Shown one piece after another: positions 17,899-26,151 of a stretch of 64,000 nucleotides of DNA. Every line of letters starts with the position of its first letter. Position 1 is the first letter of the stretch. Source of the stretch: Oscillospiraceae bacterium (GTDB lineage Bacteria > Bacillota > Clostridia > Oscillospirales > Oscillospiraceae); assembly GCA_017429835.1 (NCBI GenBank), contig JAFROD010000042.1, positions 52,145 through 116,144 on the forward strand, read 5' to 3'. The notes beneath the pieces are model-generated. The model saw only the letters and a list, made by a program, of their open reading frames with translations, had not been told where the DNA came from and made no database searches. Position numbers and translations under genes: made by a program.

Positions 17899-18825
17899 AT
17901 GCAGCGGAACATCACGGTCTTCGGCAGTTCGGTGGTCGATCTCATGAGCAGAGCGCCCCATCTTCCCGCGCCTGCCGAAACGGTCAAGGGCAGCTTTTTC
18001 ATGCAGAGCCCCGGCGGCAAGGGCTTCAATCAGGCGATCGCCGCGCGAAAGGCAGGCGGCGACGTCGCCATGATCACGAAGCTCGGGCGCGACGGTCTTG
18101 CGCAGATTCCGCTGCGGGCGATGCGCGAGGCGGAGCTTTCCGAGAAGTACCTGTTTTTTAACGACAGTGTGCCTACGGGTACGGCGCTGATCATGGTCGA
18201 TGAAACGAGCGGGCAGAACGCCATCGTCATCGTGCCCGGGGCGTGCAGCACGATCACGGACACGGATATCGCCGCCGTTTCCGAACAGATTTGCAGTTCC
18301 GAATACCTGCTCCTCCAGTTGGAGATCAACCAGGACGCGAACGAAAAGGCGGCAAAGCTGGCGAAGGCGCACGGCGTCAGGGTGATCGTGAATACCGCGC
18401 CGTATCAGCCCGTTTCTGATGAATTCCTGCGCGGCGTCTATCTCGTCACGCCGAACGAGGTCGAAGCGGAAGGACTGACCGGTATTCCCGTGACCGATCT
18501 CAAGAGCGCAGATCGCGCCGCCGACGTTCTCTTCGCAAAAGGTGTGCAGAATGTCCTCATCACGCTCGGCAGCAGAGGGGTCTACCTCAATACGGGCGGG
18601 AAATCGGAGATCATTCCTGCCTACCGCGTCGACGCGGTCGATACGACCGGCGCGGGCGACGCGTTCAACGGCGGTTTGATCGCTGCGCTTGCGGAGGGGA
18701 GATCCCTGCACGACGCCGCGATCTTCGCAAACGCGCTCGCTGCGCTGTCCGTCCAGCGGCTCGGCACGACGACTTCCATGCCGCATCGTTCGGAAATCGA
18801 CGCGTTTCTGCGCGAGCGCGGCTGA
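17899..18825 (+). CDS. rbsK: ribokinase, PfkB family
   Basis: The 308-residue kinase has the PfkB N-terminal signature region SPGGKGFNQAIAARKAGGDV and the C-terminal motif DTTGAGDAFNGGLIAALAEG, whose GAGD Asp is the catalytic base. Length and the GGKGxNQA pattern fit ribokinase (ribose to ribose-5-phosphate). There is no ribose transporter or repressor beside it, so the natural sugar is inferred. It has its own promoter and an RBS (AAGGAGG). Confidence 0.88.
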   Translation: MQRNITVFGSSVVDLMSRAPHLPAPAETVKGSFFMQSPGGKGFNQAIAARKAGGDVAMITKLGRDGLAQIPLRAMREAELSEKYLFFNDSVPTGTALIMVDETSGQNAIVIVPGACSTITDTDIAAVSEQICSSEYLLLQLEINQDANEKAAKLAKAHGVRVIVNTAPYQPVSDEFLRGVYLVTPNEVEAEGLTGIPVTDLKSADRAADVLFAKGVQNVLITLGSRGVYLNTGGKSEIIPAYRVDAVDTTGAGDAFNGGLIAALAEGRSLHDAAIFANALAALSVQRLGTTTSMPHRSEIDAFLRERG

Positions 18826-18826
18826 T

Positions 18827-18855
18827 TTGACACGATAATTATTCTTTGTTAATAT
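18827..18855 (+). promoter_or_regulatory. promoter for the TrmH-type methyltransferase
   Basis: TTGACA (18827-18832), 17 bases, TAATAT (18850-18855), beginning right after the rbsK stop. Confidence 0.7.
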
Positions 18856-18884
18856 TCAAATGACGCTCAAAAAGGAAGATGCTG

Positions 18885-19616
18885 ATGGAACGGATCACAA
18901 GCAGTCAAAACCCGCTGCTGCGGCATATTCGCAAATTGCAGAGTTCACGTGCCTACCGCGAGGAACAACGGGAGTTTGTTGCCGACGGCTTCAAGCTGCT
19001 CGATGAAGCGCAGAAGTGGTATCCGAAGCTCAAAACGGTGATCGTTTCCGAGACGCGGACGCTGCCGCCCGTTCCGGACGGCGTGCGGTGCGCGCAGATT
19101 CCGGACTCCCTCATGCAGTCGCTTTCGGACATGAAAACACCGCAGGGCGTGATTTTTACCTGCGAGCTGCCGGATTGCACAGACGCGCGGCTCGCTTCCG
19201 GTATGCTCTTGCTGGATCGGATCCAGGATCCCGGCAATCTTGGTACGATCCTTCGCACGGCGGACGCGTTCGGCATTCCCGTTGCGCTGACGAACGGCTG
19301 CGCCGATCCCTATTCCGAAAAGACGATCCGCGCGTCGATGGGGGCGGTCTTCCGCACGGCGCCGCAGCGGATTGAACTGGACCGCGTGATAGCATCCGAC
19401 GTCCCGATCGCCGTCACCGCGCTGACGCCGCAGGCTTCGGATATCCGCGAGGTAAATCTGAAAGACTATCTTGTCGTGATCGGCAGCGAAGGACAGGGTG
19501 TCTGCAACGAATTGCTTTCAGCTTCCCAAAAGCAGTTGATCATTCCCATGCAGCCGCGATGCGAATCGCTGAACGCCGCGATCGCCGCCGCGATCGTCCT
19601 TTGGCAGATGAAATAA
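18885..19616 (+). CDS. TrmH/SpoU-family RNA 2'-O-methyltransferase
   Basis: The 243-residue protein starts MERITSSQNPLLRHIRKLQS, the usual N-terminal substrate-binding region of RlmB/TrmH-like enzymes. The SPOUT knot shows as LLDRIQDPGNLGTILRTADA (motif 1), VVIGSEGQGVCNEL (motif 2) and IPMQPRCESLNAAIAAAIVL (motif 3). It methylates the ribose of an rRNA or tRNA nucleotide; the exact target is unknown. ATG 18885 is better spaced from AAAGGAAG than the ATG at 18879. Confidence 0.9.
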   Translation: MERITSSQNPLLRHIRKLQSSRAYREEQREFVADGFKLLDEAQKWYPKLKTVIVSETRTLPPVPDGVRCAQIPDSLMQSLSDMKTPQGVIFTCELPDCTDARLASGMLLLDRIQDPGNLGTILRTADAFGIPVALTNGCADPYSEKTIRASMGAVFRTAPQRIELDRVIASDVPIAVTALTPQASDIREVNLKDYLVVIGSEGQGVCNELLSASQKQLIIPMQPRCESLNAAIAAAIVLWQMK

Positions 19617-19633
19617 AGAGAGAAGAGAAAACT

Positions 19634-20851
19634 ATGCACAAGCACTGGGTCTGGCTTGCAACGAGAAAAGGGATCGGCACCAGAGGACGCGCCGCTCTCT
19701 TAGAACTGTACGGCACAGCGGAGCATGTCTATGAACTGAAGGAATCCGATTATCTCCATACGGAGGGCTTTGACCGGCGCTGGCTCGAATCCTTACTGGA
19801 CAAGTCGCTCGACGACGCAGAGGAGATTCTGCGCGACTGCGACAACGAAGAGATCGACCTGCTGACCTATGCAGACGAGCGCTATCCGATTCGCCTGAAA
19901 AACATTTGCGATCCGCCCGCGCTGCTGTATTATAAGGGCACGCTGCCGGATTTCGATCACGAAGCTGCGATCGCGGTGGTCGGTTCACGGCGCTGCAGCG
20001 CCTACGGGCTGATGTACGCCAAGCAGTTCGGAAAACAGATCGCGAACAGCGGCGGCATCGTCATCTCGGGCGGCGCAAGAGGAATCGACACCATGGCGCT
20101 CAAGGGCGCACTGGATTCCACCATGCCGGTCGTCGCCGTGATGGGCTGCGGTCTGGATATCGACTACCCGCGGGAGAATCATTTTCTGTTTCAGAAGATC
20201 TCGCAGCACGGCTGCCTGCTCAGCGAGTATCCGCCGAAGTCCGAGCCGGAGCGCGGACATTTTCCGGTCAGAAACCGCATTCTGAGCGGTCTGTCGCTCG
20301 GCGTTCTCGTGGTCGAAGCGCCGGAGAAGAGCGGCGCGCTGATCACGGCAGACCTTGCCCTGCAGCAGGGAAGAGACGTGTTTGCGATTCCCGGCAATAT
20401 CGGCGTCAAGCACTGCAGTGGCAGTAACCGCTTGATCCGAGAGGGCGCTTACATGGTCGAGGACGGATGGGAAGTCCTGCGCGAATACGCCTATCTGTTT
20501 CCCGACAAGCTGTCCGACAGCAGGAGCAAGGAGACCATGCAGCGCATTTATCAGACCCGCTTCGGCATGTCTCTGCCGCTCTATTCACCGGTCACGTTTT
20601 CAGACGACGGCGACAAAAAAGTCGTTGACATTCCCGAGAGAAAGACTTATAGTGACGAAAAAGAGACTCCGGCGGAGCTTGTCGGAGAGGAAAGCGCGGT
20701 ATATGCGCTTCTGTCCGATCAGCCGATCCACTGCGACGAGCTGACGGCGAAGAGCGGTCTGCCGTCGCGCAACGTGACGGCGGCGCTGACTTTGCTGCAG
20801 ATCAAGGGCAGAGCGCAGAAGCTGCCGGGCAACTATTACAAGCGAAAATAA
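19634..20851 (+). CDS. dprA: DNA processing protein DprA
   Basis: The 405-residue protein has an N-terminal SAM-like region (GIGTRGRAALLELYG). The Rossmann-fold core follows: AVVGSRRCSAYGLMYAKQFG, IVISGGARGIDTMALKGAL, VVAVMGCGLDIDYPRENHFL and FPVRNRILSGLS. It ends in a winged-helix-like C-terminal domain. DprA loads RecA on incoming single-stranded DNA in transformation; many Clostridia carry it without evident competence. The start MHKHW at 19634 follows a purine-rich AAGAGAAAA. It lies upstream of topA as in many Firmicutes. Confidence 0.93.
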   Translation: MHKHWVWLATRKGIGTRGRAALLELYGTAEHVYELKESDYLHTEGFDRRWLESLLDKSLDDAEEILRDCDNEEIDLLTYADERYPIRLKNICDPPALLYYKGTLPDFDHEAAIAVVGSRRCSAYGLMYAKQFGKQIANSGGIVISGGARGIDTMALKGALDSTMPVVAVMGCGLDIDYPRENHFLFQKISQHGCLLSEYPPKSEPERGHFPVRNRILSGLSLGVLVVEAPEKSGALITADLALQQGRDVFAIPGNIGVKHCSGSNRLIREGAYMVEDGWEVLREYAYLFPDKLSDSRSKETMQRIYQTRFGMSLPLYSPVTFSDDGDKKVVDIPERKTYSDEKETPAELVGEESAVYALLSDQPIHCDELTAKSGLPSRNVTAALTLLQIKGRAQKLPGNYYKRK

Positions 20852-20864
20852 CATGGAGGTTCTC

Positions 20865-23042
20865 ATGGCAAAGGGAACGAATCTGGTCATCGTAGAATCG
20901 CCCTCGAAGGCGAAAACAATCGGAAAATACCTCGGCCCGGATTACAAGGTCGAGGCGTGCATGGGACATCTGCGCGATCTGCCGAAGAGCACGATCGGCG
21001 TAGATATCGAGCATGATTTTGCGCCCGAGTACGGCCCCCTGGAAGGGAAGGAGTCGATTATCAGCGAGCTGCGCGCCGCCGCAAAGAAGGCGGACTGCGT
21101 ATATCTCGCGACCGACCCTGACCGCGAGGGAGAAGCAATCTCGTGGCATCTCAAGGAACTGCTCGGTTTGCCTGATGACAAGACGAAGCGTGTGACGTTC
21201 AACGAAATCACGAAGAACGTCGTCCTCAAAAGCATTCAGCAGCCGCGCGACATCGACTACGATCTGGTCGACGCCCAGCAGGCGCGCCGTATTCTCGACC
21301 GAATCGTCGGCTATCAGCTCAGCCCGCTGCTGTGGAAGAAAGTTCGCAGAGGTCTGTCTGCCGGACGCGTGCAGTCGGTTGCGACCCGTCTGGTCGTCGA
21401 GCGTGAGCGTGAGATCGAAGCGTTCGTTCCAAAGGAATTCTGGACGCTGGACGCAGAGCTTTGCTGTATCGGCAAGGACGGCTACTTCACCGCCCGTTAC
21501 TACGGCGATGAGAAGAAGCGCGAGCTGCGCTCCGAGAAGGAGACTGATCAGATCATCGCGGATATCAGCGGCAGGGAATTTGTGATCGACAGCATTAAGC
21601 GCTCGGATAAGCACCGCGCGCCGACGCCGCCGTTCATAACGTCCACTCTGCAGCAGGAAGCTTCCAGAAAACTCAACATGACGCCGCGACGCACCATGGC
21701 GATCGCGCAGCAGCTTTATGAAGGCATTGAGATCACGGGCGAAGGCTCCGTCGGTCTGATCACCTATATGCGTACCGACTCACTGCGTCTTTCCGAGGAA
21801 GCGATTGCGGCGGCGCGCGAGCTGATCAAAGACCGCTTCGGCAGCGCATACTGCCCCAACGCGCCGCGCCGCTTCCGCAAGAAGGATGGCGCACAGGACG
21901 CGCACGAAGCCATCCGCCCGAGCAACGTCCGTCTCGATCCCGAGACGATCAAGGGCGATCTGACGAGAGAGCAGTACCGCCTGTATAAGCTGATCTGGAG
22001 CCGGTTCGTCGCCTGTCAGATGTCCGACGCGCGGTATGACGCTGTGCAGGTCGATACGGCGTGTGCGGGTCATATCTTCCGTGCGACCGATCTGATCCAG
22101 AAATTCCCGGGCTTCACTGCCGTCTATGAAGAAGGCCGCGACGACGAAGACGAGGAACGGACGTGCCGTCTTCCCGAGCTGAACGGCACGGAACGCCTGA
22201 AAGCGGAAAAGACGAAGAAAGAACAGCACTTTACCGCGCCGCCCGCGCGTTATACCGAGGCGACGCTCGTCAAGGCGATGGAGGAGCGCGGCGTCGGCAG
22301 GCCGTCGACCTATGCGTCCATCGTCGCGACGATCCAGGACAGAGAATACGTCATGAAGAAGGAAAAGCGGCTCTATCCGACGCCGCTCGGACTGGTCGTG
22401 ACCGATCTGATGATCGACCGCTTCAACGACATCATCGACGTGGAATTTACCGCGAATATGGAGCACCAGCTCGACGAGGTCGAAGCGGGCAAGGTCGCAT
22501 GGAAGCAGGTGCTGCGCGATTTCTATGCCGGCTTCCATAAGGAAATGACCGCCGCCGAAGACGCCCTCGAGGGCAAGCGGCTCAAAGTTCCCGACGAGGA
22601 AACGGACGAGATCTGCGAGGTTTGCGGCAGAAAGATGGTCGTTAAGATCGGTCGCTTCGGCAGATTCCTTGCCTGTCCGGGCTTCCCGGAGTGCAAGAAC
22701 ACGAAACCGATCGTCGAGCCGATGCCTGGCCGCTGCCCGAAATGCGGCGGAACGATCCTGAAGCGCAAGTCGAAGAAGGGCTACGTCTATTACGCCTGCG
22801 AAAGAGGCGCCGCGTGCGGCTTCATGACGTGGGACGTGCCGACGGCAAACGACTGCCCGAGCTGCGGGCAGACCCTGTTCAAGAAGTCCGGTAAGGGCAG
22901 AATGAAGCCCTTCTGCATCAACGAAGAATGCAAGGAGTTCGTACCCGAGGATAAACGCGGGTATAAGCGCAAGATGCCAAAGGCAACCGCCGAGACCGTG
23001 GAGAACGCGGAAGAAGCAAAGAAGGACAAAAAGAAGAAATGA
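20865..23042 (+). CDS. topA: DNA topoisomerase I (type IA)
   Basis: The 725-residue enzyme begins with the Toprim domain (LVIVESPSKAKTIGKYLGPD; acidic triad in DPDREGEAISWHL). The active-site Tyr is residue 301 in GLITYMRTDSLRLS. Three C-terminal Cys4 zinc ribbons follow (CEVCGRKM...CPGFPEC; CPKCGG...CERGAACGF; CPSCGQ...CINEEC), and the tail is Lys-rich. It relaxes negative supercoils. ATG 20865 has GGAGG ahead of it; the upstream ATG at 20853 would contain that RBS. It overlaps trmFO by four bases. Confidence 0.97.
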   Translation: MAKGTNLVIVESPSKAKTIGKYLGPDYKVEACMGHLRDLPKSTIGVDIEHDFAPEYGPLEGKESIISELRAAAKKADCVYLATDPDREGEAISWHLKELLGLPDDKTKRVTFNEITKNVVLKSIQQPRDIDYDLVDAQQARRILDRIVGYQLSPLLWKKVRRGLSAGRVQSVATRLVVEREREIEAFVPKEFWTLDAELCCIGKDGYFTARYYGDEKKRELRSEKETDQIIADISGREFVIDSIKRSDKHRAPTPPFITSTLQQEASRKLNMTPRRTMAIAQQLYEGIEITGEGSVGLITYMRTDSLRLSEEAIAAARELIKDRFGSAYCPNAPRRFRKKDGAQDAHEAIRPSNVRLDPETIKGDLTREQYRLYKLIWSRFVACQMSDARYDAVQVDTACAGHIFRATDLIQKFPGFTAVYEEGRDDEDEERTCRLPELNGTERLKAEKTKKEQHFTAPPARYTEATLVKAMEERGVGRPSTYASIVATIQDREYVMKKEKRLYPTPLGLVVTDLMIDRFNDIIDVEFTANMEHQLDEVEAGKVAWKQVLRDFYAGFHKEMTAAEDALEGKRLKVPDEETDEICEVCGRKMVVKIGRFGRFLACPGFPECKNTKPIVEPMPGRCPKCGGTILKRKSKKGYVYYACERGAACGFMTWDVPTANDCPSCGQTLFKKSGKGRMKPFCINEECKEFVPEDKRGYKRKMPKATAETVENAEEAKKDKKKK

Positions 23043-24349
23043 CGGAAATGAAAGTAATCGGCGCGGGACTTGCCGGCAGCGAGGCGGCTTGGCAGCTTGC
23101 GCAGCGCGGCTTTGCGGTGAAGCTCTATGAAATGAAGCCTGCAAAGATGTCTCCGGCGCACCACTGCGCGGATTTTGCCGAGCTGGTCTGCTCCAATTCT
23201 CTGCGCGGCGACCGGCTGGAAAACGCGGTGGGTCTGCTCAAGGAGGAACTGCGCAGGCTCGGCAGCCTGATCATGACCTGCGCGGACGCGACCCGTGTGG
23301 AGGCGGGCGGCTGTCTTGCGGTCGATCGCTACGGCTTTTCCGGCATGGTGACGGAGAAGATCCGCAGCCATCCGAATATCACGGTCGTCTCTGAAGAAGT
23401 GACGGAAGTCCCGCAGGGCCCGGCGATCATCGCGACGGGACCCTTGACTTCCGACGCCCTCAGCGATGCGATCGCCGCCTATTTCGGCAACGCCGATTAC
23501 CTGCATTTCTTTGACGCCGCCGCGCCGCTCGTATCGAGGGAGTCGATCGACATGGATCATGCCTGGTTTGCTTCCCGCTACGACCGCGGCAGCGCAGACT
23601 ATATCAACTGCGCCCTGAGCAAAGACGAATACACCGCTTTCGTGCGCGAGCTTGCGAGCGCGCAGGAGGCGGAGGTACACGGCTTCGAGGACAAAAACGT
23701 CTTCGAAGGCTGCATGCCCGTGGAGGTCATGGCGCGGCGCGGAGAAGATACGCTCCGCTACGGGCCTTTGAAGCCTGTCGGCTTGAAAGATCCGAAAACC
23801 GGTAAAGAACCCTACGCCGTCGTCCAGCTCCGGCAGGACAACGCGGCGGGCAATATCTATAATATCGTCGGTTTCCAGACGCACCTGAAATTCCCGGAGC
23901 AGAAGCGGGTGTTTTCCATGATCCCCGCGCTGCACGACGCAGAATATCTGCGTTACGGCGTCATGCACCGCAATACTTTTCTGAATTCGCCGCAGCTTTT
24001 GGACGCGACCTATGCCGATCGCAGAAATCCGCTCGTCGCCTTTGCCGGACAGATGACCGGCGTGGAGGGCTACGTGGAGTCCTGCGCGTCTGGTTATGTG
24101 GCTGCGGTATCCATGGCGGCGCGTCTGAACGGCGAGCCGATCCCCGCCTTTTCCGATCTGACGGCGATCGGCGCTTTGGCACGATATATCAGCGATACGA
24201 GCGTAACGAGCTTCCAGCCGATGAATATCAACTTCGGCATCATCGCGCCGCTGGAGCAAAGGATCAAGGGCAAGGCAAACAAAAATCTCGCCATTGCCAA
24301 TCGCGCGCTTGCGCATCTGGAAAAGATAAAGAACGGAGAGAGCGTATGA
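23039..24349 (+). CDS. trmFO: tRNA (uracil-54-C5)-methyltransferase TrmFO, folate/FAD-dependent
   Basis: The 436-residue GidA-like flavoprotein has a dinucleotide fold VIGAGLAGSEAAWQLA at the N-terminus. ELVCSNSLRGDRLENAVGLL carries a catalytic Cys, and ends with RDTSV-type sequence (YISDTSVTSFQPMNINFGI). It forms ribothymidine at tRNA position 54 using methylenetetrahydrofolate. It overlaps topA at ATGA and plsX at ATGA, so translation is likely coupled through the block. Confidence 0.96.
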   Translation: MTEMKVIGAGLAGSEAAWQLAQRGFAVKLYEMKPAKMSPAHHCADFAELVCSNSLRGDRLENAVGLLKEELRRLGSLIMTCADATRVEAGGCLAVDRYGFSGMVTEKIRSHPNITVVSEEVTEVPQGPAIIATGPLTSDALSDAIAAYFGNADYLHFFDAAAPLVSRESIDMDHAWFASRYDRGSADYINCALSKDEYTAFVRELASAQEAEVHGFEDKNVFEGCMPVEVMARRGEDTLRYGPLKPVGLKDPKTGKEPYAVVQLRQDNAAGNIYNIVGFQTHLKFPEQKRVFSMIPALHDAEYLRYGVMHRNTFLNSPQLLDATYADRRNPLVAFAGQMTGVEGYVESCASGYVAAVSMAARLNGEPIPAFSDLTAIGALARYISDTSVTSFQPMNINFGIIAPLEQRIKGKANKNLAIANRALAHLEKIKNGESV

Positions 24350-25377
24350 AGATCATCATTGACGCAATGGGCGGCGATCACGCGCCGGAGCAGATCGTTT
24401 TGGGCGCGCTGCAGAGCGCAAAGGAGTTCGGCGTGGAGATCATTCTCGTCGGTCGGGGAGAGGACATTCTTGCGAGCATGAAGCAGCATGGATGGGATAC
24501 CCTGCCGAGCGGCGTGGAGATCGCCAACGCGGATGATATCGTCGATATGCACGCCAATCCAGCAGAGGTCGTTCGTCAGCACAAGGGCTCGTCTATGGTG
24601 CTGGGTCTGAAAATGCTCGCGGACGGCGCGGGTGACGCGTTCATCTCCGCCGGCAATACCGGCGCGCTCCTTTCCGCCGCGACGCTCGTCGTCAAGCGCA
24701 TCCGCGGCATTCGCCGCGCGGCGTTTGCGCCGCTGCTTCCGTTGGGAAACGGCTGCATTCTGATCGACGCGGGCGCGAATACGGAGTGCACGCCGGAATT
24801 TCTCCTGCAATTCGGCTGCATGGGCGCGTTCTATGCGAAAAAGGCGTTGAAGAAGGAGAATCCGCGCGTCGCACTACTCAATAACGGTGCGGAGGACAGC
24901 AAGGGCGACCCCCTGCATAAGGAGGCGTATCAGCTCCTCAAGTCCGCGGGAGAAAAAGGGATCATCAACTTCGTCGGCAATATCGAAGGGCGCGACGTAC
25001 CCGCGGATCAGGCGGACGTCGTCGTTGCGGACGGCTTCTCCGGCAACGTTCTGCTCAAGACCATGGAGGGAACTGCCATTTACATGGGCGGGCTGATCAA
25101 GGAGATGTTCTATCACAATCTCTGGTCAAAGATCGGCGCGCTGCTGTGCAAAAAGGGCGAAGCCATTAAGAAGCGCATGGACTACCGCGAGATCGGCGGC
25201 TCGATGCTGGTCGGCATCACGAAACCGGTCGTCAAGGCGCACGGCTCGTCCGACGCGCTGGCAATCCGCGGCGCGATCCGGCAGGCGATGAACGCTGTGC
25301 AGAGCGGCTTCTGCGACGATATCCGAGAGAACGTTGCAGCCATGATGCTGCCGCGGGAGGAAAAGCATGCTGAGTAA
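24346..25377 (+). CDS. plsX: phosphate acyltransferase PlsX
   Basis: The 343-residue protein starts MKIIIDAMGGDHAPEQIV, the PlsX signature, and has SAGNTGALLSAATLVVKRI and FVGNIEGRDVPADQADVVVA. PlsX makes acyl-phosphate from acyl-ACP for phospholipid synthesis. It overlaps rnc by 11 bases. In many Firmicutes acpP sits between plsX and rnc; here there is none. Confidence 0.96.
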   Translation: MKIIIDAMGGDHAPEQIVLGALQSAKEFGVEIILVGRGEDILASMKQHGWDTLPSGVEIANADDIVDMHANPAEVVRQHKGSSMVLGLKMLADGAGDAFISAGNTGALLSAATLVVKRIRGIRRAAFAPLLPLGNGCILIDAGANTECTPEFLLQFGCMGAFYAKKALKKENPRVALLNNGAEDSKGDPLHKEAYQLLKSAGEKGIINFVGNIEGRDVPADQADVVVADGFSGNVLLKTMEGTAIYMGGLIKEMFYHNLWSKIGALLCKKGEAIKKRMDYREIGGSMLVGITKPVVKAHGSSDALAIRGAIRQAMNAVQSGFCDDIRENVAAMMLPREEKHAE

Positions 25378-26038
25378 GCTCGAAGAGGCGCTGGGCTACG
25401 TCTACAAGGACAAGGAACTGCTCCGTACCGCGCTGTCCCATACGTCCTACGCCAACGAGGTCTATAAGGATTCGCTGCGCAGCTACGAACGTCTGGAATT
25501 CTTGGGCGACGCGATCCTCGGCTTTGCCACTGCGGAGTATCTGTTCCATACCTTTCCGACGAAGCAGGAGGGGGAGCTGACGAAGATCCGCGCCGAGCTC
25601 GTCTGCGAGAAGAGCCTCGCTGAAGTCGCGCAGCAAATCCATCTGGGCGACTATCTTCTGCTCGGCAACGGCGAGGAGCAGAGCGGCGGCAGAAGCCGCG
25701 CCAGCATTCTCTGCGACGTGATGGAAGCGCTGATCGCCGCGGCGTATTTGGACGGCGGCGGAGCTGCTGCGAAAGCGATCGTTTCCGGACGGATCCTGCC
25801 GATGCTCACGCAGGTGCTCCACACGCACGACTACAAGACGGAGCTGCAGGAACTGGTGCAGCGCAAGCGCGATCAGTTGCTGCATTATGAACTGATCGGC
25901 GAGCACGGCCCGGATCACTGCAAGGAGTTTTCCGTGCGCGTTCTGCTCAACGGCGTTGAGGTCGGACGCGGTGTCGGAACCAGCAAAAAACGCGCCGAAC
26001 AGGCCGCTGCGGCGCAGGCAATAGAAAAGCTATTCTAA
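25367..26038 (+). CDS. rnc: ribonuclease III
   Basis: The 223-residue enzyme has the RNase III signature ERLEFLGDAILGFATAEYLF at about residues 40-60 and a second acidic site (CDVMEALIAAAYLDGG). A C-terminal double-stranded-RNA-binding domain follows (TELQELVQRKRDQLLHYELI ... GTSKKRAEQAAAAQAIEKLF). It cuts structured RNA including rRNA precursors. It closes the operon and is followed by a strong terminator. Confidence 0.97.
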   Translation: MLSKLEEALGYVYKDKELLRTALSHTSYANEVYKDSLRSYERLEFLGDAILGFATAEYLFHTFPTKQEGELTKIRAELVCEKSLAEVAQQIHLGDYLLLGNGEEQSGGRSRASILCDVMEALIAAAYLDGGGAAAKAIVSGRILPMLTQVLHTHDYKTELQELVQRKRDQLLHYELIGEHGPDHCKEFSVRVLLNGVEVGRGVGTSKKRAEQAAAAQAIEKLF

Positions 26039-26067
26039 AACGAGCTGTTTTCAGCTCGTTTTTTTGT
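26039..26067 (+). terminator. intrinsic terminator after rnc
   Basis: The stem AAACGAGCT/AGCTCGTTT spans 26037-26061 and is followed by a run of seven T. Confidence 0.9.
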
Positions 26068-26094
26068 TTATATAGTATAAATTGCGGATAATGC

Positions 26095-26123
26095 TTGCAA
26101 TTCCACACAATATCTGGTAAAAT
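26095..26123 (+). promoter_or_regulatory. promoter for smc-ftsY
   Basis: TTGCAA (26095-26100), 17 bases, TAAAAT (26118-26123), about 30 bases before the smc start. Confidence 0.65.
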
Positions 26124-26151
26124 AACATACCGTAAATACAATAGGAGTAAT

